A stretch of 64,000 nucleotides of DNA from Clostridia bacterium (GTDB lineage Bacteria; Bacillota_A; Clostridia; Oscillospirales; Acutalibacteraceae): contig JAFSFH010000012.1 in NCBI GenBank assembly GCA_017435305.1, positions 62,001-126,000 of the forward strand. Reading direction: 5' to 3'. A model generated the notes under the pieces. The model worked only from the letters and a program-made list of their open reading frames with translations, searched no databases and had not been told where the DNA came from. This document shows, one piece after another, positions 16,997 to 26,800 of this stretch (the stretch's first letter is position 1; each line of letters opens with the position of its first letter). The translations under genes and the position numbers were made by a program.

Positions 16997-18328
16997 ATGG
17001 AAAAATGGGATCTGTTGGATGCCGACGGCAACCCCACCGGCAAAACCATCGTCCGCGGTGAACCGCTCCACGCGGGTATGTATCACCTGGTAGAACACAT
17101 CTGGATCGTGGACTCTAAGGGGCGCCTGCTGATCCAGCAGCGCAACCCCAATCTGCGACTGATGCCCGGCGTATGGGCCGCCAACAGCGGCAGCGCCCAG
17201 GCCGGCGAGGACAGCGAGAGTGCCGCCCGCCGCGAGCTGTTTGAGGAATTGAGCATCCGCACCGCACCGGGCGAACTGGTGTACGGCGGACGGATGCGCC
17301 GTCGCAACTCCTTCACCGATCTGTGGATTCTGTATCGGGACATCGACGTGTCCTCTCTGCGACTGCAGAAGGAGGAGGTGGCGCAGGCCAAATGGGTCAC
17401 CACCGAACAGCTCATCGATATGCTGGGTGACCGCTCCTTCCACCACTACGGTACCGCCTATTTCCAGTTCGTTTTCCGCGCCATCGAGCGGGGTCGCCGC
17501 ACCCTGTACATCACCGATCTGGACGGCACGCTGCTGCAGAATGACCGCACCCTGTCCGACCACACGGTGGAGACGGTTAACCGTCTCATCAGCCGCGGTA
17601 TGATGGTGTCTGCCGCCACCGCCCGCGGTACCATCGGCGTCCAGCTGGTGCAGCTGGATCGCATCCGCTTCCGTCACCCCGTCATTATGCTGGGAGGCGT
17701 GCTGACCTACGATATGGCACGCCGCCGCATTCTCCACAGCTGCGACCTGTCCTCCGGAACGGTGTCCGCCGTGCTGCAGGCATTCCGTCGAGTGGGACGC
17801 TGTCCCCAGCTGTATCGCCGTCGGGGCAACGAGGTGCACATCTTCTACACCGAGCTGACCCCCAAGGAGGAGCAGTTCATCCACCGCACCGACCCCAACG
17901 GGCGCACCTTTGACCACTACTACCACCGCGTGCCCTACCTCAAGAACACCCCCGCCATCTTCTTCAGCTGTCAGGGTCCCCGCGCCCGTCAGGAGGAGCT
18001 GGCGGCGGCGCTGGAGGGCATCGGCGGCATCCGCGTGGTGATGTACGCCGATACCTACACCGAGGACAACTGGTTCCTGGAGATCTGCCGCGACGACGCG
18101 GACAAGGGCACCGCCGCCCGCCGTCTGTGTCAGCGGGTGGGTGCCGACCGCATCGTTGCCTTCGGCGACAACCGCAACGACATCCCCCTCTTCCGCGAGG
18201 CGGATCTGGCGCTGTGCGTAGAAAACGGCTCCGACGACGCCAAGGCGGTGGCGGACCGCATCATCGGCTCCAACGCCGAGGACGGCGTAGCGGAATACCT
18301 CCACGCCATTTATAACAGAAAGCTGTGA
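16997..18328 (+). CDS. Nudix hydrolase fused to a Cof-type HAD phosphatase
   Basis: One 443-residue chain with two hydrolases. Residues 1-165 are a Nudix domain of the isopentenyl-diphosphate-isomerase-like (YfcD) type with a complete Nudix box G65-x5-E-x7-RELFEEL. Residues 168-443 are a HAD phosphatase of the Cof family with motif I DLDGTLL (Asp174, Asp176) and the late motif GDNRND. The Nudix part would cleave a nucleoside- or other diphosphate-X and the HAD part remove phosphate. Substrates are unknown. Both active sites look intact and there is no internal stop, so the fusion is real. A CDF transporter gene starts four bases after its stop. Confidence 0.9.
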   Translation: MEKWDLLDADGNPTGKTIVRGEPLHAGMYHLVEHIWIVDSKGRLLIQQRNPNLRLMPGVWAANSGSAQAGEDSESAARRELFEELSIRTAPGELVYGGRMRRRNSFTDLWILYRDIDVSSLRLQKEEVAQAKWVTTEQLIDMLGDRSFHHYGTAYFQFVFRAIERGRRTLYITDLDGTLLQNDRTLSDHTVETVNRLISRGMMVSAATARGTIGVQLVQLDRIRFRHPVIMLGGVLTYDMARRRILHSCDLSSGTVSAVLQAFRRVGRCPQLYRRRGNEVHIFYTELTPKEEQFIHRTDPNGRTFDHYYHRVPYLKNTPAIFFSCQGPRARQEELAAALEGIGGIRVVMYADTYTEDNWFLEICRDDADKGTAARRLCQRVGADRIVAFGDNRNDIPLFREADLALCVENGSDDAKAVADRIIGSNAEDGVAEYLHAIYNRKL

Positions 18329-18332
18329 TGCT

Positions 18333-19511
18333 ATGAGCAACCTACTGATCCGATTATTTGTCAAGGACAGTGATAACCACCAGGATCCGCAGGTGCGGCT
18401 ATCCTACGGTCGTTTGGCAAGCAGCACCGGCATCCTGTGCAACGTGCTGCTGTGCGGGCTTAAGCTGCTGGCGGGCATCCTGTCCGGCAGTCTGGCCATG
18501 ATCGCCGATGCCTTTAACAACCTGTCCGACGCCGGCTCCGCCGTGGTCACCCTCTTCGGCTTTAAGTTGGCGTCCGCACCCCCCGATAAGGATCACCCCT
18601 TCGGTCACGGGCGGATGGAATATCTGTCCGCCATGGGTGTGGCGGTGCTGATCATCATCGCCGGCGTGGAGCTGGCCACCGAGGCGGTGGGTAAGATCAT
18701 CTCGCCCCCTGCCGCAGAACGGCTGCAGCTGACCACCCTCATCGTGTCCTCTGCCATTCTGGTGGTGTCCATCGGTGTTAAGCTGTGGATGGCGCTGTTT
18801 CACGGCCGCATCGGACGGCTGATCCGTTCCGACGCGCTGGCCGCCGCCGGCACCGACAGCCGCAACGACGTCATCTGCACCTCGGTGGTGCTGGTGTCCT
18901 CGCTGGTGAGCCATTTCACCGGCGTCCAGCTGGACGGCTACGTGGGCATCGCGGTGGCGCTGTTCGTCATCTGGTCCGGCTTTACGGTCATCCGTGAGAC
19001 GGTGTCCCCCCTGCTGGGGCAGGCCCCTGACCCCGAGCTGGTGGAGAATATCCAGCGCACCGTTATGTCCTACGACGGCGTGGTGGGCATCCACGACCTG
19101 ATCGTCCACGACTACGGCCCCGGACGGGTGATCGTCTCCCTCCACGCAGAGGTGCCGGAGGATCAGCCCATCAGCAAGAGCCACGACGTCATCGACAACA
19201 TTGAGATGGAATTGGAGGCAAAGTACCACATCCTCTCCTGCATCCATATGGACCCTGTGGACACCGACAACCCCGAGACCCTGCGGCTCAAGGAGCTGGT
19301 CATCCAACTGATGAACGGAGTGGACGAGTCGCTGACCCTCCACGACTTTCGCGTGGTGGCCGGCGACACCCACACCAATCTGCTGTTTGATCTGGTGGTG
19401 CCCCACACCTGTAAAAATCCCGAGGAAATGGCCGCTCGGATGCGGGACGCCGTCCACGGGGCGGACGACCGCCTCTTTGCGGTGATCAAGGTGGAGTACA
19501 GTTATACATAA
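18333..19511 (+). CDS. Cation diffusion facilitator family metal transporter
   Basis: A 392-residue CDF protein: a six-helix membrane domain with the family signature SGSLAMIADAFNNLSDAGS in helix 2, HPFGHGRMEYLSAM after it, and a second metal-site aspartate pair in DALAAAGTDSRND of helix 5; a cytoplasmic ferredoxin-like domain follows from about residue 215. These export Zn, Mn, Fe or Co in exchange for protons. Specificity cannot be set from sequence. The tail is longer than in minimal CDF proteins by about 90 residues. Confidence 0.93.
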   Translation: MSNLLIRLFVKDSDNHQDPQVRLSYGRLASSTGILCNVLLCGLKLLAGILSGSLAMIADAFNNLSDAGSAVVTLFGFKLASAPPDKDHPFGHGRMEYLSAMGVAVLIIIAGVELATEAVGKIISPPAAERLQLTTLIVSSAILVVSIGVKLWMALFHGRIGRLIRSDALAAAGTDSRNDVICTSVVLVSSLVSHFTGVQLDGYVGIAVALFVIWSGFTVIRETVSPLLGQAPDPELVENIQRTVMSYDGVVGIHDLIVHDYGPGRVIVSLHAEVPEDQPISKSHDVIDNIEMELEAKYHILSCIHMDPVDTDNPETLRLKELVIQLMNGVDESLTLHDFRVVAGDTHTNLLFDLVVPHTCKNPEEMAARMRDAVHGADDRLFAVIKVEYSYT

Positions 19512-19516
19512 CTACC

Positions 19517-19552
19517 AAAAAAGCCGATGTGATTTTTCACATCGGCTTTTCA
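19517..19552 (+). terminator. Terminator of the CDF gene
   Basis: AAAAGCCGATGTGA pairs with TCACATCGGCTTTT across TTTT. Confidence 0.92.
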
Positions 19553-19636
19553 TTTTCCCCTTTCTTTTTAGAATAAAGTGTGCTAATATAGTATTAATTA
19601 TAAAATGCCGTATTCTGTAATTTTGGAGGTATCGTT

Positions 19637-20608
19637 ATGCCGAAGAAAACCTATACCGTGCCGCTGTCCGCTGTGATAAAAGAGGCCACCCTCGAAGTGG
19701 TGCATATGCCCTCCCCCGCCGAGGAGCGGATGGTCTGCTCCCCCGACGTCAACCGTCCCGGTCTGGCGCTGAGCGGCTATCTGGACTATTTTGATAGCGA
19801 CCGCATCCAGATCATCGGCCGAAACGAGCACGGATTCCTGTCCAATCTGCCCCAGGATCTGCGGGCATCCCACGTGGAGGAGCTGGCAAGCACCAATCCC
19901 CCCGCCATCATCGTCACCCGTGACCTGCCCATCCTGCCGGAGCTCAAGGACGCCTGCCAAAAGCATAACGTCCCCCTGCTCACCAGCAAGGACTCCACCT
20001 CCGAACTGATGGCGGCGCTCATCTCCTATCTGAACGTACAGCTGGCTCCCCGCATCACCCGCCACGGTGTGCTGGTGGAGGTGTACGGCGAGGGTGTATT
20101 GCTGCTGGGCGACAGCGGAATCGGTAAGAGCGAGACCGCCATCGAGCTGATCAAGCGCGGTCACCGCCTCATCGCCGACGACGCGGTGGAGATCCGCCGC
20201 GTGTCCGCCAAGACGCTGGTAGGCTCCTCCCCCGACAACATCCGCCACTTTGTGGAACTGCGCGGTATCGGCATCGTCAACGTGCGCCGTATGTACGGTA
20301 TCGGCTCGGTCAAAAACACCGAGAAGATCAATATGGCCATTCAGATGGAGCCCTGGGAGCAGGGCAAAAACTACGACCGTATGGGTCTGGAGGGCGAGAC
20401 CATCAACATCCTGGGCATTGAGGTGCCCAGCATCACCATCCCCGTGTCCCCCGGCCGTAACCTGGCCATCATCATCGAGGGTGCGGCTATGGTCAACCGT
20501 CAGAAGAAGATGGGCTATAATGCCGCCCAGGAGCTGATGCACAAATTGGGTATGATGGAGGAGACCGGTCTGCCCGAAGACGCCAGCAGTGAATGGGAAA
20601 AGTTTTGA
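19637..20608 (+). CDS. hprK: HPr kinase/phosphorylase
   Basis: A bifunctional enzyme that phosphorylates HPr on Ser46 with ATP and reverses this with phosphate, the central switch of Gram-positive carbon catabolite repression. In 323 residues it shows the P-loop GDSGIGKSETA (158-168), the downstream acidic pair in IADDAVEIRR, and the second signature VELRGIGIVNVRRMYG (about 207-222). ATG at 19637 has TTGGAGG upstream. First of the operon hprK-murB-rapZ-whiA-dnaE. No HPr or Crh gene is in the window. Confidence 0.97.
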   Translation: MPKKTYTVPLSAVIKEATLEVVHMPSPAEERMVCSPDVNRPGLALSGYLDYFDSDRIQIIGRNEHGFLSNLPQDLRASHVEELASTNPPAIIVTRDLPILPELKDACQKHNVPLLTSKDSTSELMAALISYLNVQLAPRITRHGVLVEVYGEGVLLLGDSGIGKSETAIELIKRGHRLIADDAVEIRRVSAKTLVGSSPDNIRHFVELRGIGIVNVRRMYGIGSVKNTEKINMAIQMEPWEQGKNYDRMGLEGETINILGIEVPSITIPVSPGRNLAIIIEGAAMVNRQKKMGYNAAQELMHKLGMMEETGLPEDASSEWEKF

Positions 20609-20621
20609 TAGGAGTTAACGT

Positions 20622-21542
20622 ATGAACTACCAAAAACTCATTGACATAGCCACCGAACTGGGGTGTGAAGTGACCGAGCAGGCATCTATGGCAGAGCTCA
20701 CCACCTTCCGCATCGGCGGCCCCGCCGACCTGCTGGTGGACATCCCCAACGGCAGTGCCGCCGCGGCCGTCATCGCCGTGTGCAGTCACCAACAGATCCC
20801 CTATCTGTTCATCGGCAACGGCTCCAACCTGCTGGTGGGTGACAAGGGCATCCGCGGTGCGGTGCTGCGCTTTACCGAGGACGGCGCCGAGCCGGTATTA
20901 CAGCCCGAGCTGGGCGAGGGGGTGCTGTACGCCCCCGCCGGTATGCAACTGAAAAATCTGTGCCGCTTTGCCCGCGACCACAGCCTGACCGGACTGGAGT
21001 TTGCCTTCGGCATCCCCGGCACGGTGGGCGGTGCGCTGTATATGAATGCGGGCGCCTACGGCGGCGAGATGTCCCAGGTGGTGACCATGGCTCACTGCAT
21101 CACCCCCGAGGGTGAGACCGGCATTCTGCCGGCGGCAGAGCTGGAGCTGGGCTACCGCCACTCCGCCCTGATGGACAAGGGGTATATCGTCACCGGCGTG
21201 ACCCTGCAGCTGCAGGCGGGCGACCGCGATACCATCGCCGCCACCATGCAGGACCTGATGGGTCGCCGCCGCGACAAACAGCCGCTGGAATACCCCAGCG
21301 CCGGCAGCTTCTTTAAGCGTCCCGTCGGCTACTACGCCGGCGCGCTGGTGGAGCAGACGGGACTCAAGGGCTTCCGCGTGGGCGACGCCCAGGTCAGCGA
21401 AAAGCACGCCGGCTTTGTGGTCAATCGCGGCAACGCCACCGCCGCCGAAATGCTGGAATTGTGCAGACAGGTGCAGGAGAAAGTATACGAGGCTCACGGC
21501 GTCCGGCTGGAGCCCGAAGTCCGATTCGTAGGAGAATTCTAA
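20622..21542 (+). CDS. murB: UDP-N-acetylenolpyruvoylglucosamine reductase
   Basis: A flavoenzyme that reduces UDP-GlcNAc-enolpyruvate to UDP-MurNAc with NADPH in peptidoglycan synthesis. 306 residues: FAD-binding PCMH domain with IGNGSNLLVGDKGIRG and GIPGTVGGALYMNAGAYGGEM; catalytic serine in AGSFFKRP; C-terminal glutamate in LEPEVRFVG. It begins 13 bases after hprK. Confidence 0.97.
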   Translation: MNYQKLIDIATELGCEVTEQASMAELTTFRIGGPADLLVDIPNGSAAAAVIAVCSHQQIPYLFIGNGSNLLVGDKGIRGAVLRFTEDGAEPVLQPELGEGVLYAPAGMQLKNLCRFARDHSLTGLEFAFGIPGTVGGALYMNAGAYGGEMSQVVTMAHCITPEGETGILPAAELELGYRHSALMDKGYIVTGVTLQLQAGDRDTIAATMQDLMGRRRDKQPLEYPSAGSFFKRPVGYYAGALVEQTGLKGFRVGDAQVSEKHAGFVVNRGNATAAEMLELCRQVQEKVYEAHGVRLEPEVRFVGEF

Positions 21543-21545
21543 GTT

Positions 21546-22406
21546 ATGGAGCTAATGATTATCACCGGTATGTCCGGCGCAGGCAAATCCCAGGCCACCA
21601 ACGCGCTGGAGGATATCGGCTACTATTGTGTGGATAATATGCCCCCCACGCTGATGCTGCCCTTTTTGCAGCTGTGCCGTCAGAGCAGTCAGACCCTGGA
21701 CAAGGTGGCGCTGGTCACCGACGTGCGCTCCGGTCTGCTGTTTGACGAATTGCAGCAGGTGCTGCCCCAGCTGGAGGCCAATGCCGACGTCTGCCGCATC
21801 CTGTTCCTGGACTGCAGCAACGAGGCACTGCGCCGCCGATTCAAGGAGACCCGCCGCCAGCATCCTCTGGCGGAGGAGGGGCGCCCCATCGAGCAGGCGC
21901 TGCTGCTGGAGCGGCAGATGCTGTCCCCCCTGTTTGAGATGGCGGACTATCGCATCGACACCACCCACCTAAACACCGCCCAGTTGAAGAGCCGTATCGC
22001 CGACCTGTTTATGACCCGCCCCGACACCGCTATGACGGTGCAGGTGATGTCCTTTGGCTTCAAATACGGCTATCCCGCCGAGGCGGATCTGGTGCTGGAT
22101 ATGCGATGCCTGCCCAATCCCTATTATGTTGAGGAACTGCGCCACAAGACCGGCAACGACCGGGAGGTGCAGGATTACGTAATGAGCAACCCCGACGCGG
22201 TGGAATACTATAACCGCATCAAGGCGCTGCTGGAACACACCCTGCCCCTGTACCAAAAGGAGGGACGCAGTCAGCTGGTCATCGCCATCGGCTGCACCGG
22301 CGGCAAGCACCGCTCGGTGACCATGGCCAACCTACTGGCCGCCCAACTGGAGCAGGTCACCGACCTGCGGGTGCTGACCTATCACCGCGATCTGGGACGG
22401 GAGTAG
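21546..22406 (+). CDS. rapZ: RNase adapter / nucleotide-binding protein RapZ (YvcJ)
   Basis: 286 residues with Walker A GMSGAGKSQA at 8-17, Walker B in LFLDCSNEALRRRF, and the conserved C-terminal SFGFKYGYPAEADLVLDMRCLPNP and IGCTGGKHRSV. The C-terminal domain binds a phospho-sugar or RNA in characterised homologues; YvcJ binds nucleotides. It starts 3 bases after murB. In most Firmicutes yvcK follows; here a folded intergenic element follows instead and then whiA. Confidence 0.96.
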   Translation: MELMIITGMSGAGKSQATNALEDIGYYCVDNMPPTLMLPFLQLCRQSSQTLDKVALVTDVRSGLLFDELQQVLPQLEANADVCRILFLDCSNEALRRRFKETRRQHPLAEEGRPIEQALLLERQMLSPLFEMADYRIDTTHLNTAQLKSRIADLFMTRPDTAMTVQVMSFGFKYGYPAEADLVLDMRCLPNPYYVEELRHKTGNDREVQDYVMSNPDAVEYYNRIKALLEHTLPLYQKEGRSQLVIAIGCTGGKHRSVTMANLLAAQLEQVTDLRVLTYHRDLGRE

Positions 22407-22769
22407 GGTAGAGCGATTAACCCGAACCCGCCTTAAAGCGGCGGATTTTGGCGCTTTTCACCCTATTTGTTCTCGAAAGGCATACAGCCTTTCATCGCCC
22501 CAATAGAATAAAAATCACACAAAATCTGCTCGCTTTAAGGTCGCAGATTTTAGGAAGAAAGGATTTTTGTTCTATCAAGGCATAAAACACAGCAAAATGT
22601 TAGGTGACTGCTTGAGAGAATGGTGCTGTGCACCATTCTCATAGGGGTGGCAACGGAACTAACCGTCTGCACCATCCGCGAGCCACCCCGGCATTTGCGA
22701 GTATTTTAACGAAGATAGAGCGAAAATCCCTCTTCCTAAAACGGAGTTCGGATTAGCCGCTCTACCCTA
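22404..22769 (+). ncRNA. Structured intergenic element between rapZ and whiA (RNA or MITE-like)
   Basis: No ORF. The whole interval is closed by a 23-base imperfect inverted repeat (22404-22426 with 22747-22769; 20 of 23 match, first 12 identical) starting on the rapZ stop codon and ending just before the whiA ribosome site. Inside are hairpins GAAAGGC-ataca-GCCTTTC, AAAATCTGC/GCAGATTTT, the perfect GAGAATGGTG/CACCATTCTC (22616-22640) and GGGGTGGC/GCCACCCC (22644-22689). The 22551-22738 part holds the core shared with two other sites. Being transcribed within the operon, it would fold as RNA. Confidence 0.6.
22551..22738 (+). repeat. Core-hairpin repeat, copy 1 (enlarged)
   Basis: Outer stem TAGGAAG...GGATTTT pairs with AAAATCC...CTTCCTA. 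The conserved left core reads CTATCAAGGCATAAAACACAGC and the right core GCGAGTATTTTAACG; a short inner hairpin seen in copy 2 is replaced here by about 85 bases containing two strong hairpins. Confidence 0.65.
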
Positions 22770-22789
22770 ACGCAAAGGAGGGCGACGGA

Positions 22790-23692
22790 GTGTCCTTTTC
22801 ATCCGAAGCCAAAAAAGAAATAGCCGCCGCTCTGCCGGATAAGATCTGCTGCCGCGCGGCACAGGTGTACGGTATGCTGGAGTGTGGACACGCCTTCTCC
22901 GACCAGGAGATCTCTCTGCAGACCGAGCAGGAGGTTATCGCCGACGTGTATGCGCGGCTGATCTCCCGCGTGGTGGGCATCCGCCGCCCCGACTGGCAGG
23001 AGCAGTCCCAGCGGGGCAGCCGCCACCGCTGTTCCATCGACGACCCCGCCCAGCGCCTGCAGGTGCTGGAGCGGTTCGGGCACACCCCCCGTGAGGTGTC
23101 CCTGCGGCTCAACCGCGCCAATCTGGAGTGCGACGGCTGTGCCCGCGCCTATCTGCGGGGCGCTTTTTTGGCGTGCGGGGCGGTCACCGACCCCGAGCAC
23201 GATTATCATCTGGAGTTTTCCCTGCCCCACTATAACCTGAGCCGCGACCTGACCGCCCTGCTACGGGAGGTGAACATCCCCGCCAAGGTGACCACCCGCG
23301 GCAACGCCTATATCGTATACATCAAGGGCAGCGAGCGCATCGAGGACTGTCTGACCTATCTGGGCGCCTCCCGCGCGTCGCTGGAGATGATGGGGGTCAA
23401 AATGGTCAAGAGCATCCGCAACGACACCAACCGCCGCATCAACTGCGAATCCGCCAACATCGACAAGACGGTGCAGGCGGCGGGGGCGCAGACAGACGCC
23501 CTGCGAAAGATCGAGTCCACCTGCGGGCTGACCGCCCTGCCGGAGGAGCTGCAGGCGGTGGCACGTCTGCGGCTGGAGCACCCCGAAATGTCCCTGCGCG
23601 ACCTGGGCGCGGCTATGGACCCGCCCCTGTCCCGCAGCGGTGTCAACCACCGATTACAGAGAATCATTAAGTTTGCCGAAAATTTAAAGTAA
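22790..23692 (+). CDS. whiA: Sporulation/cell-division transcription factor WhiA
   Basis: 300 residues: an N-terminal degenerate LAGLIDADG-like domain (about 1-190; CARAYLRGAFLACGAVTDPE, MVKSIRNDTNRRINCESAN) and a C-terminal helix-turn-helix (EMSLRDLGAAMDPPLSRSGVNHRLQRI). It binds DNA and affects chromosome segregation and division in Firmicutes. The start is a GTG at 22790 with AAAGGAGG upstream. The order rapZ-whiA is conserved; yvcK before it and crh after it are absent here. Confidence 0.96.
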   Translation: MSFSSEAKKEIAAALPDKICCRAAQVYGMLECGHAFSDQEISLQTEQEVIADVYARLISRVVGIRRPDWQEQSQRGSRHRCSIDDPAQRLQVLERFGHTPREVSLRLNRANLECDGCARAYLRGAFLACGAVTDPEHDYHLEFSLPHYNLSRDLTALLREVNIPAKVTTRGNAYIVYIKGSERIEDCLTYLGASRASLEMMGVKMVKSIRNDTNRRINCESANIDKTVQAAGAQTDALRKIESTCGLTALPEELQAVARLRLEHPEMSLRDLGAAMDPPLSRSGVNHRLQRIIKFAENLK

Positions 23693-23703
23693 AACTTATT
23701 ATT

Positions 23704-23802
23704 GGAAAGAGATAATTTTTATCCTATCAAGGCAAAAGCACAGCGAATACTGGCTGTATTCGCGAGCATTTTAACGCAGAGAGGATGAAAATTAGCCTTT
23801 CC
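23704..23802 (+). repeat. Core-hairpin repeat, copy 2 (between whiA and dnaE)
   Basis: Outer stem GGAAAG-n3-TAATTTTTATCC pairs with GGATGAAAATTA-n2-CTTTCC. Core: CTATCAAGGCAAAAGCACAG, inner hairpin GCGAATAC-tggct-GTATTCGC, then GAGCATTTTAACG. It ends a few bases before the dnaE ribosome site, so it may also influence dnaE translation. Confidence 0.7.
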
Positions 23803-23823
23803 CAACGAAAGGAGGCGTCATCT

Positions 23824-26800
23824 ATGAATAACTTCGTGCATCTGCACGTGCATACCGAATATTCCCTGCTGGACGGCGCCTGCCGTATCCCCGCACTGGT
23901 GGCCCGCGCCAAGGCGTTGGGTCAGACCGCTCTGGCGGTCACCGACCACGGCACCATGTACGGGGTCATCGACTTCTACAAAGAGTGCAAAAAGCAGGGA
24001 ATCCGTCCCATCCTCGGCTGCGAGGTGTACGTGGCCGCCCGCTCCCTCACCGACAAGGTCCACGGCCCCGACAGCGAATACCACCATCTGGTGCTGCTGT
24101 GCGAGAACGAGGTGGGTTATCAAAATCTGCTGAAGCTGGTGTCCACCGCCTGGGTGGACGGATTCTACATCAAACCCCGCGTGGATCACAAGCTGCTGGA
24201 GCAGCACCACGAGGGTCTTATCGCTCTGTCCGCCTGTCTGGCGGGCGAGATTCCCCACGCCATCGCCCGCTCGGACTTCGGCGCCGCCCGACGGCTGACC
24301 CAGTGGTACGCCGCCACCTTCGGCGAGGGCAACTTCTATCTGGAAATTCAGGATCACGGTCTGCCGGAGCAGAAGGAGGTCAACGGCGCCATCATCCGTC
24401 TGGCGCGGGAGATGAACATCCCGCTGGTGGCCACCAACGACGTCCACTACATCGAAAAAGAGGACGCCCAGATGCAGCAGGTGCTCACCTGCATCCAGAC
24501 CGCCACCACCCTGGATCAGCCCAGTCCCCTGAATTTTGAAACCGAGGAATTTTACCTCAAATCTGCCGACGAGATGGCGGCACTGTTCCCCTCCTGCCCT
24601 GATGCGCTGGAAAACACCGTCAAGATCGCCGACCGCTGTGCGGTGGATATTGAGTTTGGGCAGGTAAAGCTGCCCGCCTTTGACTCCCCCGGCGGGGACA
24701 GCAACGCCTATCTGGAGCAGCTGTGCCGCGACGGACTGCGCCGTCTGTACGGCGATAACCCCGATAAAGAGGTCACCGACCGTCTGGAATACGAATTGTC
24801 GGTCATCCGCCGTATGGGGTACGCGGACTATTACCTCATCGTGGCGGACTATGTCAATTATGCCCGCACCCACGACATCCCCGTGGGCCCCGGCCGTGGC
24901 TCCGGCGCCGGCAGTCTGTGCGCCTATTGTATGGGCATCACCCTCATCGACCCGCTGAAATACGGCCTGCTGTTCGAGCGGTTCTTAAACCCCGAGCGTG
25001 TCAGTATGCCCGACTTTGACGTGGACTTCTGCACCGAAAAGCGCCAGCAGGTCATCGACTACGTGATTGAAAAATACGGCGCCGACCGGGTGGCGCAGAT
25101 CGTCACCTTCGGCACCATGAAGGCCAAGGCCGCCGTCCGAGACGTGGCCCGCGTGATGGGTCTGCCCTACGCGGTGGGCGACAAGGTGTCCAAGCTGATC
25201 CCGGGCGACTTTAAGATCACCCTGGAGCGGGCACTGGAGGAGAGCGATAAACTCCGCGACCTGCGGGACAGCGACCCCCAGGTGAAGACACTCATCGAGA
25301 TGGCGCAGAAGGTGGAGGGTATGCCCCGCAACGCCTCTGTCCACGCCGCGGGTGTGGTGATCGCCCCCAAGCCGGTGTGCGAGTACGTGCCCCTGTGTAT
25401 GAACCACGAGGCGGTGGCCACCCAGTATCCCATGAACAATCTGGAGGAGCTGGGTATTCTTAAGATGGATTTCCTGGGTCTGCGCAACCTGACGGTGATC
25501 GCCGACGCCGAGAAAATGATACAAAAGCAGCACCCCGACTTCCGCGTGGCGGACATCCCCCTGGACGATAAGCGGGTGTACGAGATGCTGTCCGAGGGCC
25601 TGTCCGACGGCGTGTTCCAGATGGAATCCGGCGGACTCAAGCGGGTGCTGATGCAGCTGCGTCCCACCCGATTCGAGGATCTTATTGCCGTAATCTCCCT
25701 CTACCGCCCGGGTCCCATGGACTCCATCCCCCGCTACATTGCCTGCAGCCGCAACCCCAAGAAAATATCCTACGCCCATCCCCTGCTGAAGCCTATTCTG
25801 GAGGTCACCTACGGGTGCATCGTGTACCAGGAGCAGGTAATGCAGATATTGCAGGCGCTGGCGGGCTATTCCTTCGGGCGTGCCGATCTGGTGCGCCGCG
25901 CCATGGCCAAGAAAAAGCACGACGTAATGGAGCAGGAGCGGGACATCTTTATCAACGGTCTCACCGAGGACGGTGAAGTTAAGGTGGAGGGCTGTGTGCG
26001 CCGCGGCGTCCCCGCCGCCACCGCCAACAAGATCTTTGACGAGATGGCCACCTTTGCCTCCTATGCCTTTAACAAATCCCACGCCGCCGCCTATGCGCTG
26101 GTGAGCTATCAGACCGCCTATCTCAAGTGCCTGTACCCCCGCGAATATATGGCCGCCCTGCTGACAAGCGTGCTGGGCAGCGGCAAGGTGGTCACCTATA
26201 TCCGCGAGTGCGAGCGGATGGGCATCCCCGTCCTGCCGCCGTCTGTGAACGAGTCCCACGCCGACTTTATGGTGGTGGGGGATCACATCCGTTTCGGTCT
26301 GCTGGCGGTGAAGAACATCGGTCGCAGCTTTGTGGACGTGCTGGTGGCGGAGCGGGAGAAGAGCGGTCCCTATACGGGATTCTACCCCTTCTGCAAGCGG
26401 CTCTCCGCCCATCGGGAGTTTAACCGTCTGGGTCTGGACAGCCTGATTCGCTGCGGCGCTCTGGACGGGTTGGGGCTCAACCGCCACCAGATGATCAAAA
26501 TATCGCCGCTGGTGATGGATCAGCTGGATAACCAGAGCCGCTACGCTATGGACGGTCAGATGGGATTCTTCGATGCCGCCGAGGCAGCAGGAGATGCCCC
26601 CATCACCCCGCCGGACGTGGCGGAGCTGCCCTTTGCCCAACTGCTGCAAATGGAAAAGGAGGCCACGGGGCTGTACCTGACCGGTCACCCCCTGACCCCC
26701 TATAAGGATCACTACCGCCCCCTGCGGGCGCACCGCATCGACCGCATTCTGGATGCCGCCGAGGAGCAGAGCGACCGCTACCGCGACGGCAGCACCGTCC

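Noticed and set aside
22404..22789. A degraded yvcK pseudogene in the rapZ-whiA gap
   Set aside because: No frame resembles YvcK motifs and the interval is far shorter than the gene and dominated by hairpins.
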